The notes under the pieces: generated by a model
Told to the model about the DNA's origin: nothing
Seen by the model: the letters and a program-made list of their open reading frames with translations, nothing else
Databases searched by the model: none
Made by a program: the position numbers and the translations under genes
Shown here: one piece after another, positions 16,535-26,321 of the stretch
Position numbering within the stretch: the first letter of the stretch is position 1
Layout of the letters: each line of letters begins with the position of its first letter
Assembly: GCA_028715605.1 (NCBI GenBank)
Contig: JAQURM010000010.1
Coordinates: forward strand, 1-64,000
Source of the DNA: Desulfovibrionales bacterium
GTDB taxonomy: Bacteria > Desulfobacterota > QYQD01
DNA length: 64,000 nt
Direction of reading: 5' to 3'

Positions 16535-17704
16535 TTAAAACCCTACATTCTTAATACGCTGGACGGCCTCCTGGAGGCGTTCTTTTCCCACTGTCAAGGC
16601 CATACGAACATAACCTTCTCCGGGCGCGCCAAAACCATTGCCCGGAGTAGTAACGATACCCGCCTTGCTCAAAAGGTAGGCAGTAAATTCTGCGGAGGTA
16701 TATCTCCGGGGGACTTCAACCCACAGGTAAAAGGTAGCCCTTGGTTTTTCCACATTCAACCCCGCTTCTTTCAGGCCGGCGACTAAAATATCCCGGCGCC
16801 CGGCATAAACAGCCTGCATCTCCCGGACACAGGTCTGATCACCATCCAGGGCTGCCATACCGGCTATCTGGATAGCCTGGAAGACTCCGGAATCAATATT
16901 GCTTTTTACCTGTCCCAATCCGGCGATGACCTCTTTGTTCCCCACAGCAAAGCCTATGCGCCAACCGGTCATGTTATAGGTTTTGGAAAGGGAATGGAGT
17001 TCGATCCCTACCCCCTTGGCTCCCTCGACCTCCAGAAAACTGGGCGGCCTGTAGCCGTCAAAGGCCATCTCGCTATAAGCCGCATCATGGCAGACTATAA
17101 TGTTATATTTTTCAGCAAAGGCCACGATTTCTTTAAAGAAGTCCACCGTAGCCACGGCTGCCGTAGGATTGTTGGGATAATTAATGAACAGGAGGCGGGC
17201 CTTTTCAGCTACCTCCGGAGGGATGGTAGTCAGGTCCGGTAAAAAATGGTTTTCTTTGGTAAGGGGCATATAGTATGGCTCGCCGCCGGCAAATATAGTT
17301 CCGATATGATAAACCGGATAGGCCGGTGACGGCACCAGGGCCACATCACCGGGATTAATGAAAGCGAGGGGGATGTGGGCAATGCCCTCCTTGGAACCAA
17401 TCAGGCTAACGACCTCTGTTTGGGGGTCCAGAGAGACGCCGAAGCGTCTTTCATACCATCCGGCCACGGAAAATTTAAAGCCGTTCATGCCCGAATAAGA
17501 GGGATAACGGTGATTTTGGGGATCGGTCGCCGCTTCATTAAGCCGGGTGATTATATGCGGCGGCGTAGGAATGTCCGGGTCTCCTACGCCGAGGTCAATG
17601 ACATCCAGCCCCCGTGCCTTTACCTCCTCTTTCATCCGATCTATCTCTGCAAAGAGATAAGGCGGCAGCTTCTTTAGTCGTTCCGATTTTTCTATTTTGA
17701 TCAT
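16535..17704 (-). CDS. dapL: LL-diaminopimelate aminotransferase
   Basis: PLP enzyme that converts tetrahydrodipicolinate directly to LL-diaminopimelate with glutamate, bypassing the DapD/DapC/DapE succinylase steps. It has 389 residues, class I/II aminotransferase fold. Key segments are [24 protein letters not shown], the PLP lysine in [17 protein letters not shown] near residue 237, and [13 protein letters not shown] at the end. The assignment is strengthened by the neighbours dapA, dapB, dapF and lysA with no dapD/dapE in view. This route is common in Desulfobacterota, Chlamydiae and some Firmicutes. Confidence 0.93.
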   Translation of the reverse strand: MIKIEKSERLKKLPPYLFAEIDRMKEEVKARGLDVIDLGVGDPDIPTPPHIITRLNEAATDPQNHRYPSYSGMNGFKFSVAGWYERRFGVSLDPQTEVVSLIGSKEGIAHIPLAFINPGDVALVPSPAYPVYHIGTIFAGGEPYYMPLTKENHFLPDLTTIPPEVAEKARLLFINYPNNPTAAVATVDFFKEIVAFAEKYNIIVCHDAAYSEMAFDGYRPPSFLEVEGAKGVGIELHSLSKTYNMTGWRIGFAVGNKEVIAGLGQVKSNIDSGVFQAIQIAGMAALDGDQTCVREMQAVYAGRRDILVAGLKEAGLNVEKPRATFYLWVEVPRRYTSAEFTAYLLSKAGIVTTPGNGFGAPGEGYVRMALTVGKERLQEAVQRIKNVGF

Positions 17705-17778
17705 ATCTATTAAATACCTTTCTACATATTGACGGCTTAATAAAAAAGGCCATTATATCCGTCCCCAATATATAGTCG

Positions 17779-17813
17779 ATCGGAGACAGAAATCAGGAGT
17801 CAGAATACAGCTT
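17779..17813. repeat. Dispersed CAGAATACAG-type repeat fragment
   Basis: A short stretch between dapL and the FAH-family gene reads GGAGACAGAAATCAGGAGTC then AGAATACAG. It is the same phrase family as at 15705-15790 and 33036-33071. Nothing else is recognised in the 116-base gap. Confidence 0.5.
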
Positions 17814-17820
17814 TGGGCCT

Positions 17821-18597
17821 TCAGCCTTCAGCTTTCTCCGTCTCCACCGTATTGCGCAGCGTACCGATACTTTCCACAACAATTTCTATGACATCGCCGG
17901 GAACCATAGGGCCGATTCCGGAAGGCGTGCCGGTAGCAATGATATCGCCCGGGAGCAAGGTCATCACTTTAGAGATAAAGCTGACCAGTTCGGCGACCCC
18001 GTAGATAAGATTCCCGGTGTGGGATGACTGGCGGAGTTCCCCGTTGAGGTATGATTCTACCTTGATATGCGAGGGATCCAGCCCGCAGGCAATGCAGGGG
18101 CCGATGGGGGCAAAGGTATCAAAACTTTTGGAACGCGTAAACTGTACATCCTTTCTCTGTAAGTCTCTGGCTGTAACATCGTTTACACAGGTATAGCCAA
18201 GGATGTAGTCATAGGCCTTATCCTGCGGGACAAAGCGGGCCCGCTTGCCGATGACTACACCCAGCTCAGCCTCATAGTCAACCCTCTTGCTCATCCGGGG
18301 ATACATAATGGATGAATCCGGCCCGATGACTGCCGTTCCCGGTTTAAGAAAAATCAACGGCTCGTCCGGGATAGGGAAACCCAACTCCCTGGCATGATCA
18401 CGATAATTCAGGCCCAGGGCAATAATCTTGCCTGGCCGGCAGGGAGGGAGGAGCCGGACATTAGCCGGATCATACTCTTCATTACCTGTTTTAAATTCTG
18501 CGAATATATCGCCTTCTATGCTGCGGATGGTGTTTTTTCCTAGCCGCCCGTATCTGGCAGCGCCATCGGCTTCAAAACGAACGAAGCGCTCTATCAC
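17821..18597 (-). CDS. Fumarylacetoacetate hydrolase-family protein
   Basis: A 258-residue FAH-domain protein. Such enzymes hydrolyse or decarboxylate 2-oxo/acylpyruvate-type compounds using a divalent metal. Visible motifs are IIALGLNYRDHARE with the catalytic-histidine region, then PLIFLKPGTAVIGP, the metal ligands in DYEAELGVVIGKRA, NDVTARDLQRKD, and the closing GDIIATGTPSGIGPM. The start overlaps the dapB stop (ATGA), so it is co-translated with lysine synthesis genes. A role in that pathway is not known. A housekeeping use such as oxaloacetate decarboxylation or repair of a reactive keto acid is possible but unproven. Confidence 0.87.
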   Translation of the reverse strand: MIERFVRFEADGAARYGRLGKNTIRSIEGDIFAEFKTGNEEYDPANVRLLPPCRPGKIIALGLNYRDHARELGFPIPDEPLIFLKPGTAVIGPDSSIMYPRMSKRVDYEAELGVVIGKRARFVPQDKAYDYILGYTCVNDVTARDLQRKDVQFTRSKSFDTFAPIGPCIACGLDPSHIKVESYLNGELRQSSHTGNLIYGVAELVSFISKVMTLLPGDIIATGTPSGIGPMVPGDVIEIVVESIGTLRNTVETEKAEG

Positions 18598-19400
18598 TTC
18601 CTCAGTCCCAGTACATCCTGCATGTCATAGATGCCGTTTTTCTGATTTACGATCCACTTGGCGGCCCGCACGGCCCCGCGGGCAAAATTATCCCGGCTAT
18701 GGGCACGGTGGATGACCTCAATGCGTTCCCCGATACCGGCAAAAAGGACGGTGTGTTCGCCCACAATATCGCCGCCGCGCACAGTCTGTATGCCGATTTC
18801 CTCATTCGTTCGCTGACCGATCATACCATGGCGGGCATAGACCCCAACCTTATCCAAATCGCGGCCTAAGGCCCCGGCCAGCACTTGGGCCAGCTTTACG
18901 GCTGTGCCGCTGGGGGCGTCCTTTTTAAGGCGGTGATGGGCCTCGACAATCTCCACATCATAACCTTCACCCAGGATTCCAGCTACATCTTGTACGACTT
19001 TGTAGAGGACGTTTACACCCACACTCATATTAGGGGCCAGCACACAGCGCACCTTTTTGGCCAGCTTCTTGATCTCTTTCATCTCCTCAGGCGTAAACCC
19101 GGTTGTCCCCACCACAATAGCCTTTTTGTGTTTGGCGGCCAGGGCTACGTGTTCTGCAGACGAGGCATGAAAAGTGAAATCGATGATTACATCCCCCTTT
19201 TTAATGACCGATTCCAGCCCCTCAGAAATCGGGATACCGATCTTTCCCAGGCCGGTTACCTCTCCTACGTCCTGGCCGAGGGCCGGATGTCCCGGCCTTT
19301 CAAAGGCCGCTGCCAGTTTAATTCCTTCGGCCTGATGCACCATATGGATATTGCGTCCGCCCATTTTGCCGGCAGCGCCCGCCACAATAGCTTTTATCAT
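18594..19400 (-). CDS. dapB: 4-hydroxy-tetrahydrodipicolinate reductase
   Basis: NAD(P)H-dependent reduction of hydroxy-tetrahydrodipicolinate to tetrahydrodipicolinate. The ATG at 19400 is chosen because it follows AAGGGGAG and begins MIKAIVAGAAGKMG, the normal Rossmann start; the earlier start would add 11 unrelated residues. The product is 268 residues. Also visible are VIDFTFHASS, VVGTTGF, APNMSVGVNV, and the catalytic EAHHRLKKDAPSGTA near residues 150-165. It lies between dapA and the FAH gene. Confidence 0.94.
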   Translation of the reverse strand: MIKAIVAGAAGKMGGRNIHMVHQAEGIKLAAAFERPGHPALGQDVGEVTGLGKIGIPISEGLESVIKKGDVIIDFTFHASSAEHVALAAKHKKAIVVGTTGFTPEEMKEIKKLAKKVRCVLAPNMSVGVNVLYKVVQDVAGILGEGYDVEIVEAHHRLKKDAPSGTAVKLAQVLAGALGRDLDKVGVYARHGMIGQRTNEEIGIQTVRGGDIVGEHTVLFAGIGERIEVIHRAHSRDNFARGAVRAAKWIVNQKNGIYDMQDVLGLRK

Positions 19401-19416
19401 ATTTTTTCTCCCCTTG

Positions 19417-19466
19417 ATTAGCTGATAGCTCATGGCTCATAGCTGATGGCCAAGAACCATGAGCTA
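19417..19466. repeat. Degenerate AGCTGATAGCTCATGG repeat in the dapA-dapB gap
   Basis: The gap between dapB and dapA carries tandem-like variants of AGCTGATAGCTCATGGC and its mirror CCATGAGCTATGAAC. They can fold into a hairpin. Similar AGCTATCAGC/CTGATCGC phrases occur in the repeats at 1137-1310 and 6717-6935. Function unknown. Confidence 0.45.
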
Positions 19467-19474
19467 TGAACTTT

Positions 19475-20371
19475 TTATTTAATAAGCCCGTAATCCCTGA
19501 GCACAGCCTTCAGGCGTTCCACATTTTTCGGTGACATGGGCGACAGCGGCAGCCTGAGTTCCGGCGAAATCATGCCCATGAGTCCAAGCGCCGTCTTTGC
19601 CGGTATGGGATTGGTCTCATAAAACATGGCTTGGCAAAGCGGGAGAAGTTTATAGTGCAGTTCCTGGGCCTTTTGTCGGTCCTGGGACTCAAAGGCATTA
19701 TAAAGATCGGCCATGTCCTTTGGCGCCACATTGGATACCACGGAGATAACTCCCTTACCACCCACAGCCAGTGTAGGTAAGACCGTAAAGTCGTCTCCGG
19801 ATACCAGACTGAATTTCTTATTGGAGAGGCGTATAACCTCGCTGATTTGCTGTAATGAGCCCGTGGCCTCCTTGATTCCTATGATATTTTTTATCTCAGC
19901 CAGACGGGCCACTGTTTCGGGCAGCATGTTGACACTGGTCCGGCCGGGGACATTATAGAGAACGATGGGGATATCGACTTTATCTGCCACGGCCTTGAAA
20001 TGCTGATAGAGTCCCTCCTGTGTGGGTTTATTATAGTAAGGGGTGATTAACAGCGCCGCATCAGCGCCGGCTTTCTGGGCATGTTTGGTCAATAGTATGG
20101 ATTCAGACGTGCTATTGGAGCCTGTACCGGCCACTACCGGCACCCGGCCGGCCACCGTCTGTACCGTGATCTCAACTACAGACATATGTTCCTCGTGGGA
20201 AAGCGTAGCCGCTTCGCCGGTTGTCCCGCAGGGAATAATAGCGTGCGTGCCGTTTTTAATCTGAAATTCTATGAGCTTTTTTAAGCCCTTCTCATCTACC
20301 TTGCCCTTTTTGAAGGGAGTGACAATAGCCACCATAGCCCCTTTTGCTATCTCTGCTGTTTTCCGTTTCAT
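19475..20371 (-). CDS. dapA: 4-hydroxy-tetrahydrodipicolinate synthase
   Basis: Condenses pyruvate with aspartate semialdehyde, the first committed step of lysine/DAP synthesis. The 298-residue (beta/alpha)8 barrel has GAMVAIVTPF, PCGTTGEAATL, YYNKPTQEGLYQHF, the general-acid tyrosine in LYNVPGRTSVN (near residue 142) and the Schiff-base lysine in IIGIKEATG (near residue 170). The start overlaps the dapF stop (ATGA). The order lysA-dapF-dapA-dapB-FAH-dapL gives the complete DapL route from aspartate semialdehyde to lysine within one block. Confidence 0.95.
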   Translation of the reverse strand: MKRKTAEIAKGAMVAIVTPFKKGKVDEKGLKKLIEFQIKNGTHAIIPCGTTGEAATLSHEEHMSVVEITVQTVAGRVPVVAGTGSNSTSESILLTKHAQKAGADAALLITPYYNKPTQEGLYQHFKAVADKVDIPIVLYNVPGRTSVNMLPETVARLAEIKNIIGIKEATGSLQQISEVIRLSNKKFSLVSGDDFTVLPTLAVGGKGVISVVSNVAPKDMADLYNAFESQDRQKAQELHYKLLPLCQAMFYETNPIPAKTALGLMGMISPELRLPLSPMSPKNVERLKAVLRDYGLIK

Positions 20372-21198
20372 AGTTCTTCCTCCCTTAATAGACCTTCATA
20401 GACAATTTTTGCCTCGCCTTCCAGAAAGACGTGGCTTATGCCCTCCGGGCCGGATTTAAAATAGACGTCAAGTATTTCTCCGCCGCGCGTTTGTACGTGA
20501 ACCGGCGGTACAATCCCGTGTTTCAGAGAGGCGATGATGGCTGCGGCCACTGATCCTGTGCCGCAGGCCAGGGTCTCATCCTCCACCCCCCGCTCGTAGG
20601 TGCGTATGGAGATATTTTGTCTGTCCAAGACCCGGACAAGATTAACGTTGGTGCCGGCCGGCTGAAACTCGGCATGAAAACGGATGCTCCGGCCCCACTC
20701 AGAGACATTTACTTTATCCAGGTCGGGGACAAAATGGACGACATGCGGTACGCCCGTGTTTATGAAATGTACAACGTATTTTCCTTGATTTGTCAAGACT
20801 TTTATATCCATGCGCAGATCCCGCGGGGGCACCATCTCCAGTTTCACCCGATGATCGGTCACTTCGGCCCGGATCAAGCCGGCGATGGTCTCAAAGGTCA
20901 TCTCAGGACCGGCTATCCGGTTTACGTAGGCAAAACGGGCCGCACAGCGCCCGCCGTTACCGCACATCTCGGCCTCGCTGCCATCGGCATTATAAAATCG
21001 CCACTTGAAATCGGCATCGGACATACTGGGAGGTTCGATTAGAATTAAACCGTCGGCCCCTACCGATACCTTGCGGCGGCACAGTCGGCGGGCCCACGCG
21101 GATCCCTCATTGACACCAACTAGACCGGAACGGTTGTCAATAATGATGAAATCATTACCGCTGCCGCTCATTTTATAAAAAGACAGCCTTTTCCCCAT
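20368..21198 (-). CDS. dapF: Diaminopimelate epimerase
   Basis: Cofactor-independent interconversion of LL- and meso-diaminopimelate by two cysteines. Both are present: CGNGGRCAARF (near residue 80) and LACGTGSVAAA (near residue 222). The N-terminus reads FYKMSGSGNDFIIID, typical of the family; 276 residues. It begins three bases after the lysA stop. Its product supplies both peptidoglycan and LysA. Confidence 0.95.
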   Translation of the reverse strand: MGKRLSFYKMSGSGNDFIIIDNRSGLVGVNEGSAWARRLCRRKVSVGADGLILIEPPSMSDADFKWRFYNADGSEAEMCGNGGRCAARFAYVNRIAGPEMTFETIAGLIRAEVTDHRVKLEMVPPRDLRMDIKVLTNQGKYVVHFINTGVPHVVHFVPDLDKVNVSEWGRSIRFHAEFQPAGTNVNLVRVLDRQNISIRTYERGVEDETLACGTGSVAAAIIASLKHGIVPPVHVQTRGGEILDVYFKSGPEGISHVFLEGEAKIVYEGLLREEEL

Positions 21199-21201
21199 GG
21201 A

Positions 21202-22476
21202 CTATTTTACCTGAGAACCTTGCAGAAAATCCGGTATCTTCTCACCCCGAACCAGGGATTGGCGGGTCTCGCGGCGCCGGATGACGGAAAAATCACGGCC
21301 CTTGACCATAACCTCGGCCACCCGCGGCCGGCTGTTATAGTTGGAAGACATGGAAAAACCATAGGCCCCCGCACTCATAACCGCCATAAGATCGCCGGGG
21401 GCAAAATCCGGAAGCTCCCGGTCTCTGGCCAGGAAATCACCGGATTCACAGATAGGCCCCACCACGTCTGCCTTTATCTTTTCTCCGGCATACTTATCTC
21501 TGACCGGCCAGATGGCATGATAGGAGCCGTAAAGACTGGGCCGGGCCAGATCATTCATGCCGGCATCCACGATCAGAAAATGCCTGCTCCCATTATTCTT
21601 GGTGTACAAGACCCTGGTTACCAGCGCCCCGGCATTCCCCACAATCACCCTTCCGGGTTCGAGGATCAGTGTAACGTCCATATCGCGCATGTTTTTTATA
21701 ATGGCCTCGGCATAGGCAAAGGGATGCGGGGGCTCTTCCTGGTCGTAGCGGATGCCCAACCCGCCGCCCAGATCCAGATAACGGATATTAATGCCGTCTG
21801 TTTGCAGTCGGGCAATGAGATCCTTCAACTTTACTAAGGCATCAATGAATGGCGCTACCTCTGTGATCTGGGAGCCGATATGGCAGCTCACGCCTACAAT
21901 TTCTACGTGGGAAAGGCTGCGTGCCTCTCTGTATTCTTTAAGAGAACGCCCGATGTCTATGCCAAATTTATTTTTCTTTAGTCCCGTAGAGATATATGGA
22001 TGTGTCCTGGGGTCAACATCAGGGTTGACCCTCAAGGCAATACGGGCCTTCTTTTTCATCCGGGCCGCTATCTTATTTATGGCCAAAAGCTCCTGAGAAG
22101 ACTCGATATTGAACATCAGGATGCCGGCCCGCAGGGCATCTTGAATCTCATCAGTGCGCTTCCCCACGCCGGAATAGACGACCTTGTCGGGCGAAACACC
22201 GGCCTTGAGGGCCCGGTATAGTTCCCCGCCGGAGACAATATCCGCGCCGCTCCCCAGGTTGGCCAGGAGCCTGACGACAGCCAGGTTCGAGTTGGCCTTT
22301 AGAGCGAAACAGACCAGATGAGGAACTTTGCCGAAGGCCTGGTCAAACGTCTTGAAATGGTGGCTTAATGTGGCGTGGCTGTAGAGGTAAAAAGGGGTCC
22401 CCACCGCCCCGGCAATAGTGGCAACCGGCACGTTTTCACAATATAATTCATCAGCGACGTAGTTAAAGTGATGCAA
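21202..22476 (-). CDS. lysA: Diaminopimelate decarboxylase
   Basis: PLP-dependent decarboxylation of meso-diaminopimelate to L-lysine. The 424 residues are of alanine-racemase-like barrel plus C-terminal beta domain. The PLP lysine is in HLVCFALKANSN near residue 60. Also visible are GSGADIVSGGEL, GVSCHIGSQI, LDLGGGLGIRY, LEPGRVIVGNAG, and the substrate-binding CESGDF near residue 345. It heads the lysine block after a FN3 lipoprotein gene and a 24-base gap. Confidence 0.95.
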   Translation of the reverse strand: MHHFNYVADELYCENVPVATIAGAVGTPFYLYSHATLSHHFKTFDQAFGKVPHLVCFALKANSNLAVVRLLANLGSGADIVSGGELYRALKAGVSPDKVVYSGVGKRTDEIQDALRAGILMFNIESSQELLAINKIAARMKKKARIALRVNPDVDPRTHPYISTGLKKNKFGIDIGRSLKEYREARSLSHVEIVGVSCHIGSQITEVAPFIDALVKLKDLIARLQTDGINIRYLDLGGGLGIRYDQEEPPHPFAYAEAIIKNMRDMDVTLILEPGRVIVGNAGALVTRVLYTKNNGSRHFLIVDAGMNDLARPSLYGSYHAIWPVRDKYAGEKIKADVVGPICESGDFLARDRELPDFAPGDLMAVMSAGAYGFSMSSNYNSRPRVAEVMVKGRDFSVIRRRETRQSLVRGEKIPDFLQGSQVK

Positions 22477-22500
22477 GCCTTTTCCCCTCTCAAAAAGATA

Positions 22501-23565
22501 CTACTCGGCCCATACCCTGACCTCAAGGGACATCATACTTTCATTCTGCCGGGGCGAAGAATCCAGGGCGGTTACCGCATAATGATACACTTCCCCTTTG
22601 CGTACCTCTTTGTCTGTATAGCGTCCTGATTTCTCCGGCTCCCGGGAAAGGCATCGCCACTTGTCTTCTTCTTTCGTCCGCCTATAGACGCGATAACCGG
22701 CCAGATCAGACTCTGTATTGTCTATCCATCTTAGGACGATGCCTTCCGGTGAAGCTATGGCCGATAGACCCGTAGGCGGGGCCGGCGGCGTCATATCTTT
22801 AGGGAGGGCTGTAACCTCGTCGCTCTCCGGGCCTTCAATAAGGGTAGTTTTTACTGACCGTACGGCGCGTACCCTATAGGTGTAAAACGCATCATTGGCT
22901 ATTGCGGTATCTGTAAATGCAGTATTGGAAAGGAGTCCGGCCGCCGGCAGACGCTCGTACGGCCCGTCTCCTTCGCGCCGGTAAATATAATAAGAAAGCG
23001 GCTCACCCACGGCTGACCCGTCTGATAACCTTTCCGGGGCCTTCCAGCTAAGTACAATCTGACCATCTCCGGTCTGGACGTTGAAGGCTGCCGGCGGACC
23101 GGGTGGCGCGTCCCAATAGATGATTACGGGCCTGGCTTCCTCTCCTATACGGCCGTCATCATCTACGGCCTGTATGGTATAGACATATTTATAGCCGTAG
23201 GCCGGATCGGTATCGACAAATTGCACCAGATTATCACCGGCTGTTTCCTTGTTTGGGCCGGGCCACCTGACATTGAAGATGTCTGTATAGTGTACGGGGC
23301 ATCTGGGACAATCTTCGGCAAATGTATAGCTAGCTCTCAGCACCCGGAAACCGGAAAGGCGGGTTAAAGGAGAACCATCCTTGCGTTTTATGGGCGGCTT
23401 CCAGGCGAGCACGATGGCCTTTTCCGCCAAACGGGCGGAAACCCCGGTCACGGCCTGAGGGACTACCTCCCGCGGCGGGCGGGGCGGCATCTTCTTGCCG
23501 CAGGCCAGGAGGCCAAGCGCCAGGCCGGTAATAATAACCATTCTCCAGGCCAAAGACTTTGTCAC
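22501..23565 (-). CDS. Lipoprotein with tandem fibronectin type III domains
   Basis: A 354-residue putative outer-surface or periplasmic lipoprotein. The N-terminus has a signal peptide with lipobox LGLLACG, so Cys22 would be lipidated. A proline-rich linker ([13 protein letters not shown]) follows, then about three FN3-like beta-sandwich repeats, recognisable from repeated VLAWKPP / VLSWKAPE / VLRWIDN strands and [11 protein letters not shown] / YTYRVRAV / YHYAVTALD strands. It begins with GTG overlapping the argH stop (GTGA). Binding partner unknown. Its position between argH and lysA is common packing in this lineage and not evidence of a metabolic role. Confidence 0.82.
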   Translation of the reverse strand: MTKSLAWRMVIITGLALGLLACGKKMPPRPPREVVPQAVTGVSARLAEKAIVLAWKPPIKRKDGSPLTRLSGFRVLRASYTFAEDCPRCPVHYTDIFNVRWPGPNKETAGDNLVQFVDTDPAYGYKYVYTIQAVDDDGRIGEEARPVIIYWDAPPGPPAAFNVQTGDGQIVLSWKAPERLSDGSAVGEPLSYYIYRREGDGPYERLPAAGLLSNTAFTDTAIANDAFYTYRVRAVRSVKTTLIEGPESDEVTALPKDMTPPAPPTGLSAIASPEGIVLRWIDNTESDLAGYRVYRRTKEEDKWRCLSREPEKSGRYTDKEVRKGEVYHYAVTALDSSPRQNESMMSLEVRVWAE

Positions 23566-24941
23566 TTAAGCTCCTTCTCGGCGGCCTTAAGGGCCGCCAG
23601 TACCAGTCTGCGGGCCGTTCCTCCGGTTGAGGCCCGGCTTTCTACTGACTTTTCCAGGCGGATATATTCGAAGACATCGGCCTCAACCCTATCCGAAAAT
23701 TTTTTAAGTTCATCCAAGGATAAGTCGGTAAGTTCGCAACCCTTATCCAGGCAATAACGCACTATCCGGCCGACGATAGCATGGGCCTCCCGGAAAGGCA
23801 CTTCCCGTAAAACCAGGTAGTCCGCCAGGTCCGTAGCCGTCAGAAATCCCTTCCGCACGGCCTTATTTATCTTATCCCGCCGGATATCGATCTGCCCCAG
23901 CATGGCGCTATAGACGGTCAATACCCGGGCAACTGTATCCACCGCATCAAAGAGGGCCTCCTTGTCTTCCTGCATGTCCCGGTTATAGGCCAGAGGCAAC
24001 CCCTTCATCACGGTGAGCAGGGAAAGAAGATGGCCGAAGACTCGTCCGGCCTTTCCCCGTACCAGTTCCGGGACATCAGGGTTTTTCTTCTGCGGCATTA
24101 TGCTGCTGCCTGTACAAAAGGCATCGCCTATCTCAATAAAGGAGAACTCGCTGCTCGACCAGAGGATAAGTTCTTCCGAAAGGCGGCTCAAATGTACCAT
24201 GAGGATAGAGCAGTCCGCCAGAAACTCCAGAGCAAAGTCCCTGTCGCTTACTGCATCGATGCTGTTGGCGGAGACTGAGGGGAAATCCAGCAGTTTGGCC
24301 ACATAGCGCCGGTCAATGGGAAGCCCCGTGCCGGCCAGGGCCGCGCTCCCCAGGGGAAGGACGTTAACCCGCTTGAGACATTCGGAAAACCGCTCCCGGT
24401 CCCTTTTTAACATCTCGTAATAAGCGAGGAGGTGATGCGCCAGGAGCACCGGCTGGGCCCTTTGCAGGTGCGTGTATCCGGGCATAATGACGTCGTTGTA
24501 CCGGCGGGACAGACCTACCAAGCTTTGCTGTAATTCTTTAATCAGGCCGATAATCTCCTGCACCTTATCCCGCAGGTAAAGCCGCACATCAGTGGCCACC
24601 TGGTCATTGCGGCTTCTGGCGGTATGCAGTTTTTCCCCGGCCGGCCCGATTTTGTCAACGAGGGCCTTTTCAATATGCATATGGATGTCTTCCAGGGAAG
24701 GGGTAAAAAGAAATTGGCCCCGGTCAATCTCTTTCTTTATGGCCCGGAGGCCGTTAATGATAAGCCTGGCTTCATCTTTAGTGATGAGCTTCTGTCTGGC
24801 CAGCATCCGGCAGTGGGCAATGCTGCCTTCGATATCATAGGGATAAAGCCTGCGGTCAAAATGGATGGAGGCTGTAAATTCCTCTACCAACCCGGATGTT
24901 TTTTGGCGAAACCGGCCGCCCCAGGGTTTTTTCTGTGTCAT
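23562..24941 (-). CDS. argH: Argininosuccinate lyase
   Basis: Splits argininosuccinate to arginine and fumarate. At 459 residues it belongs to the fumarase/aspartase superfamily. The signature loop [12 protein letters not shown] with the catalytic serine lies near residues 277-288. Also present are [26 protein letters not shown] and [13 protein letters not shown]. It follows argG by three bases in the order argB-argD-argF-argG-argH, which covers arginine synthesis from acetylglutamate to arginine apart from argC/argJ/argA. Confidence 0.96.
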   Translation of the reverse strand: MTQKKPWGGRFRQKTSGLVEEFTASIHFDRRLYPYDIEGSIAHCRMLARQKLITKDEARLIINGLRAIKKEIDRGQFLFTPSLEDIHMHIEKALVDKIGPAGEKLHTARSRNDQVATDVRLYLRDKVQEIIGLIKELQQSLVGLSRRYNDVIMPGYTHLQRAQPVLLAHHLLAYYEMLKRDRERFSECLKRVNVLPLGSAALAGTGLPIDRRYVAKLLDFPSVSANSIDAVSDRDFALEFLADCSILMVHLSRLSEELILWSSSEFSFIEIGDAFCTGSSIMPQKKNPDVPELVRGKAGRVFGHLLSLLTVMKGLPLAYNRDMQEDKEALFDAVDTVARVLTVYSAMLGQIDIRRDKINKAVRKGFLTATDLADYLVLREVPFREAHAIVGRIVRYCLDKGCELTDLSLDELKKFSDRVEADVFEYIRLEKSVESRASTGGTARRLVLAALKAAEKELK

Positions 24942-24944
24942 ATC

Positions 24945-26156
24945 TTATGAACGCCTCTTTCTTTGTAAGGCCTGCACTTTTAGCCGCAATCCGTTCAGGC
25001 GTATAAAACCCTCGGCATCCTTTTGTCGATAGATATCATCTTCTTCAAAGGTGGCCAGTTCCTGCATGTAAAGCGACTGTTCAGATTTGCGGCCTACGAC
25101 CGTGCAGTTGCCTTTATAGAGTTTGAGCCGCACCGTTCCCGTCACCGTGGTCTGGGTCTCGTCCATAGTCTTTTGCAGGAGGCGCATCTCCGGCGAAAAC
25201 CAGAAACCGTAATAGATCATCTCGGCGTAGCGGGGGATGAGGCCGTCGCGGATGTGCATGACCTCCCGGTCCATGGTGATCGATTCCAGGGCCTGATGGG
25301 CTATGCGCAGGATTGTCCCGCCCGGGGTTTCATATACCCCGCGCGATTTCATGCCCACAAAGCGATTTTCGACAATGTCCACCCGGCCGATACCGTTTAA
25401 CCCCCCGAGCTCGTTTAATCCGGTCAGGAGGTCAACGGGCTGTATGGCTAACCCGTCTATGGCCACGGGGTCTCCCTTAGCAAAGTCAATTTCTATATAA
25501 GTCGGTTTTGACGGCGCCTTTTCCGGCGAGCGAGTAAGGGCGAACATATCCTGTGGCGGTTCTTGCCATGGGTCCTCCAGGATGCCCCCTTCATAACTTA
25601 TGTGCAGGAGATTGCAGTCACAGCTATAAGGTTTTTTCTTGGTAGTGGGGACGGGGATGCCGTGCTTCCGGGCGAATTTGATGAGGTCCTGACGTGCTCT
25701 AAAATCCCATTCCCGCCAGGGGGCAATGATAATCAGGCCGGGGTCGATAGCCATATAGCTCAGCTCGAAACGCACCTGGTCGTTACCTTTACCTGTGGCC
25801 CCATGGCTGACGGCATTGGCCTTTTCTTTTCTGGCGATCTCCACCTGGCGGCGGGCGATAAGCGGCCGGGCCAGTGATGTGCCGAGGAGATAGCCGCTCT
25901 CATAGACCACATTGGCCCGAAAGGCAGGGAAGACATAATCACGCACAAAGGTATCCCGCAGGTCATCTATATAGACCTTGTCTGCGCCCGTATCTATGGC
26001 CTTTTTTCTGAGGGCTTCCCAGTCTTCCGGCTGGCCGATGTTGGCCACAAAGGCTGTTACCGGACATCGATAGGTCTCTTTAAGCCATCTCAGTATGACC
26101 GAGGTATCCAGCCCGCCGGAGTAGGCCAGCACAATCTTTTTGACTTTTTCTGCCAT
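24945..26156 (-). CDS. argG: Argininosuccinate synthase
   Basis: ATP-dependent joining of citrulline and aspartate. The N-type ATP pyrophosphatase P-loop [11 protein letters not shown] is at residues about 10-20; also [14 protein letters not shown] and [13 protein letters not shown]. Start taken at 26156 ([15 protein letters not shown]), with AGGG just upstream; the longer frame would add 15 residues encoded by the gap. The product is 403 residues. It is separated from argF by a 165-base repeat-containing gap, the only sizable break in the arg block. Confidence 0.96.
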   Translation of the reverse strand: MAEKVKKIVLAYSGGLDTSVILRWLKETYRCPVTAFVANIGQPEDWEALRKKAIDTGADKVYIDDLRDTFVRDYVFPAFRANVVYESGYLLGTSLARPLIARRQVEIARKEKANAVSHGATGKGNDQVRFELSYMAIDPGLIIIAPWREWDFRARQDLIKFARKHGIPVPTTKKKPYSCDCNLLHISYEGGILEDPWQEPPQDMFALTRSPEKAPSKPTYIEIDFAKGDPVAIDGLAIQPVDLLTGLNELGGLNGIGRVDIVENRFVGMKSRGVYETPGGTILRIAHQALESITMDREVMHIRDGLIPRYAEMIYYGFWFSPEMRLLQKTMDETQTTVTGTVRLKLYKGNCTVVGRKSEQSLYMQELATFEEDDIYRQKDAEGFIRLNGLRLKVQALQRKRRS

Positions 26157-26198
26157 TCCAACCCTGCCTAATCTTAATAGATTTGTAAAAAATCTCTT

Positions 26199-26310
26199 CA
26201 CCGCTGAGCACGCAGAGTCCGCAGAGAAAAATTGTAGGTTATTGAATATGTTATCTCAGCGTTCTCCGCGGGCTCTGCGGTATTTTTTACTTTTTATGGA
26301 TTCATCAATC
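26199..26310. repeat. CTGAGCACGCAGAGTCCGCAG dispersed repeat, copy 1
   Basis: Between argF and argG. The left part carries CACCGCTGAGCACGCAGAG, and the right part AATATGTTATCTCAGCG, then GGCTCTGCGG, then TTTTTTACTTTTTATGGA. The same ordered phrases are found at 54961-55185, upstream of the tmc cluster. The internal inverted GC-rich arms could fold in RNA. It may affect argG expression, but nothing shows this. Confidence 0.6.
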
Positions 26311-26321
26311 TTGATCTCAAA

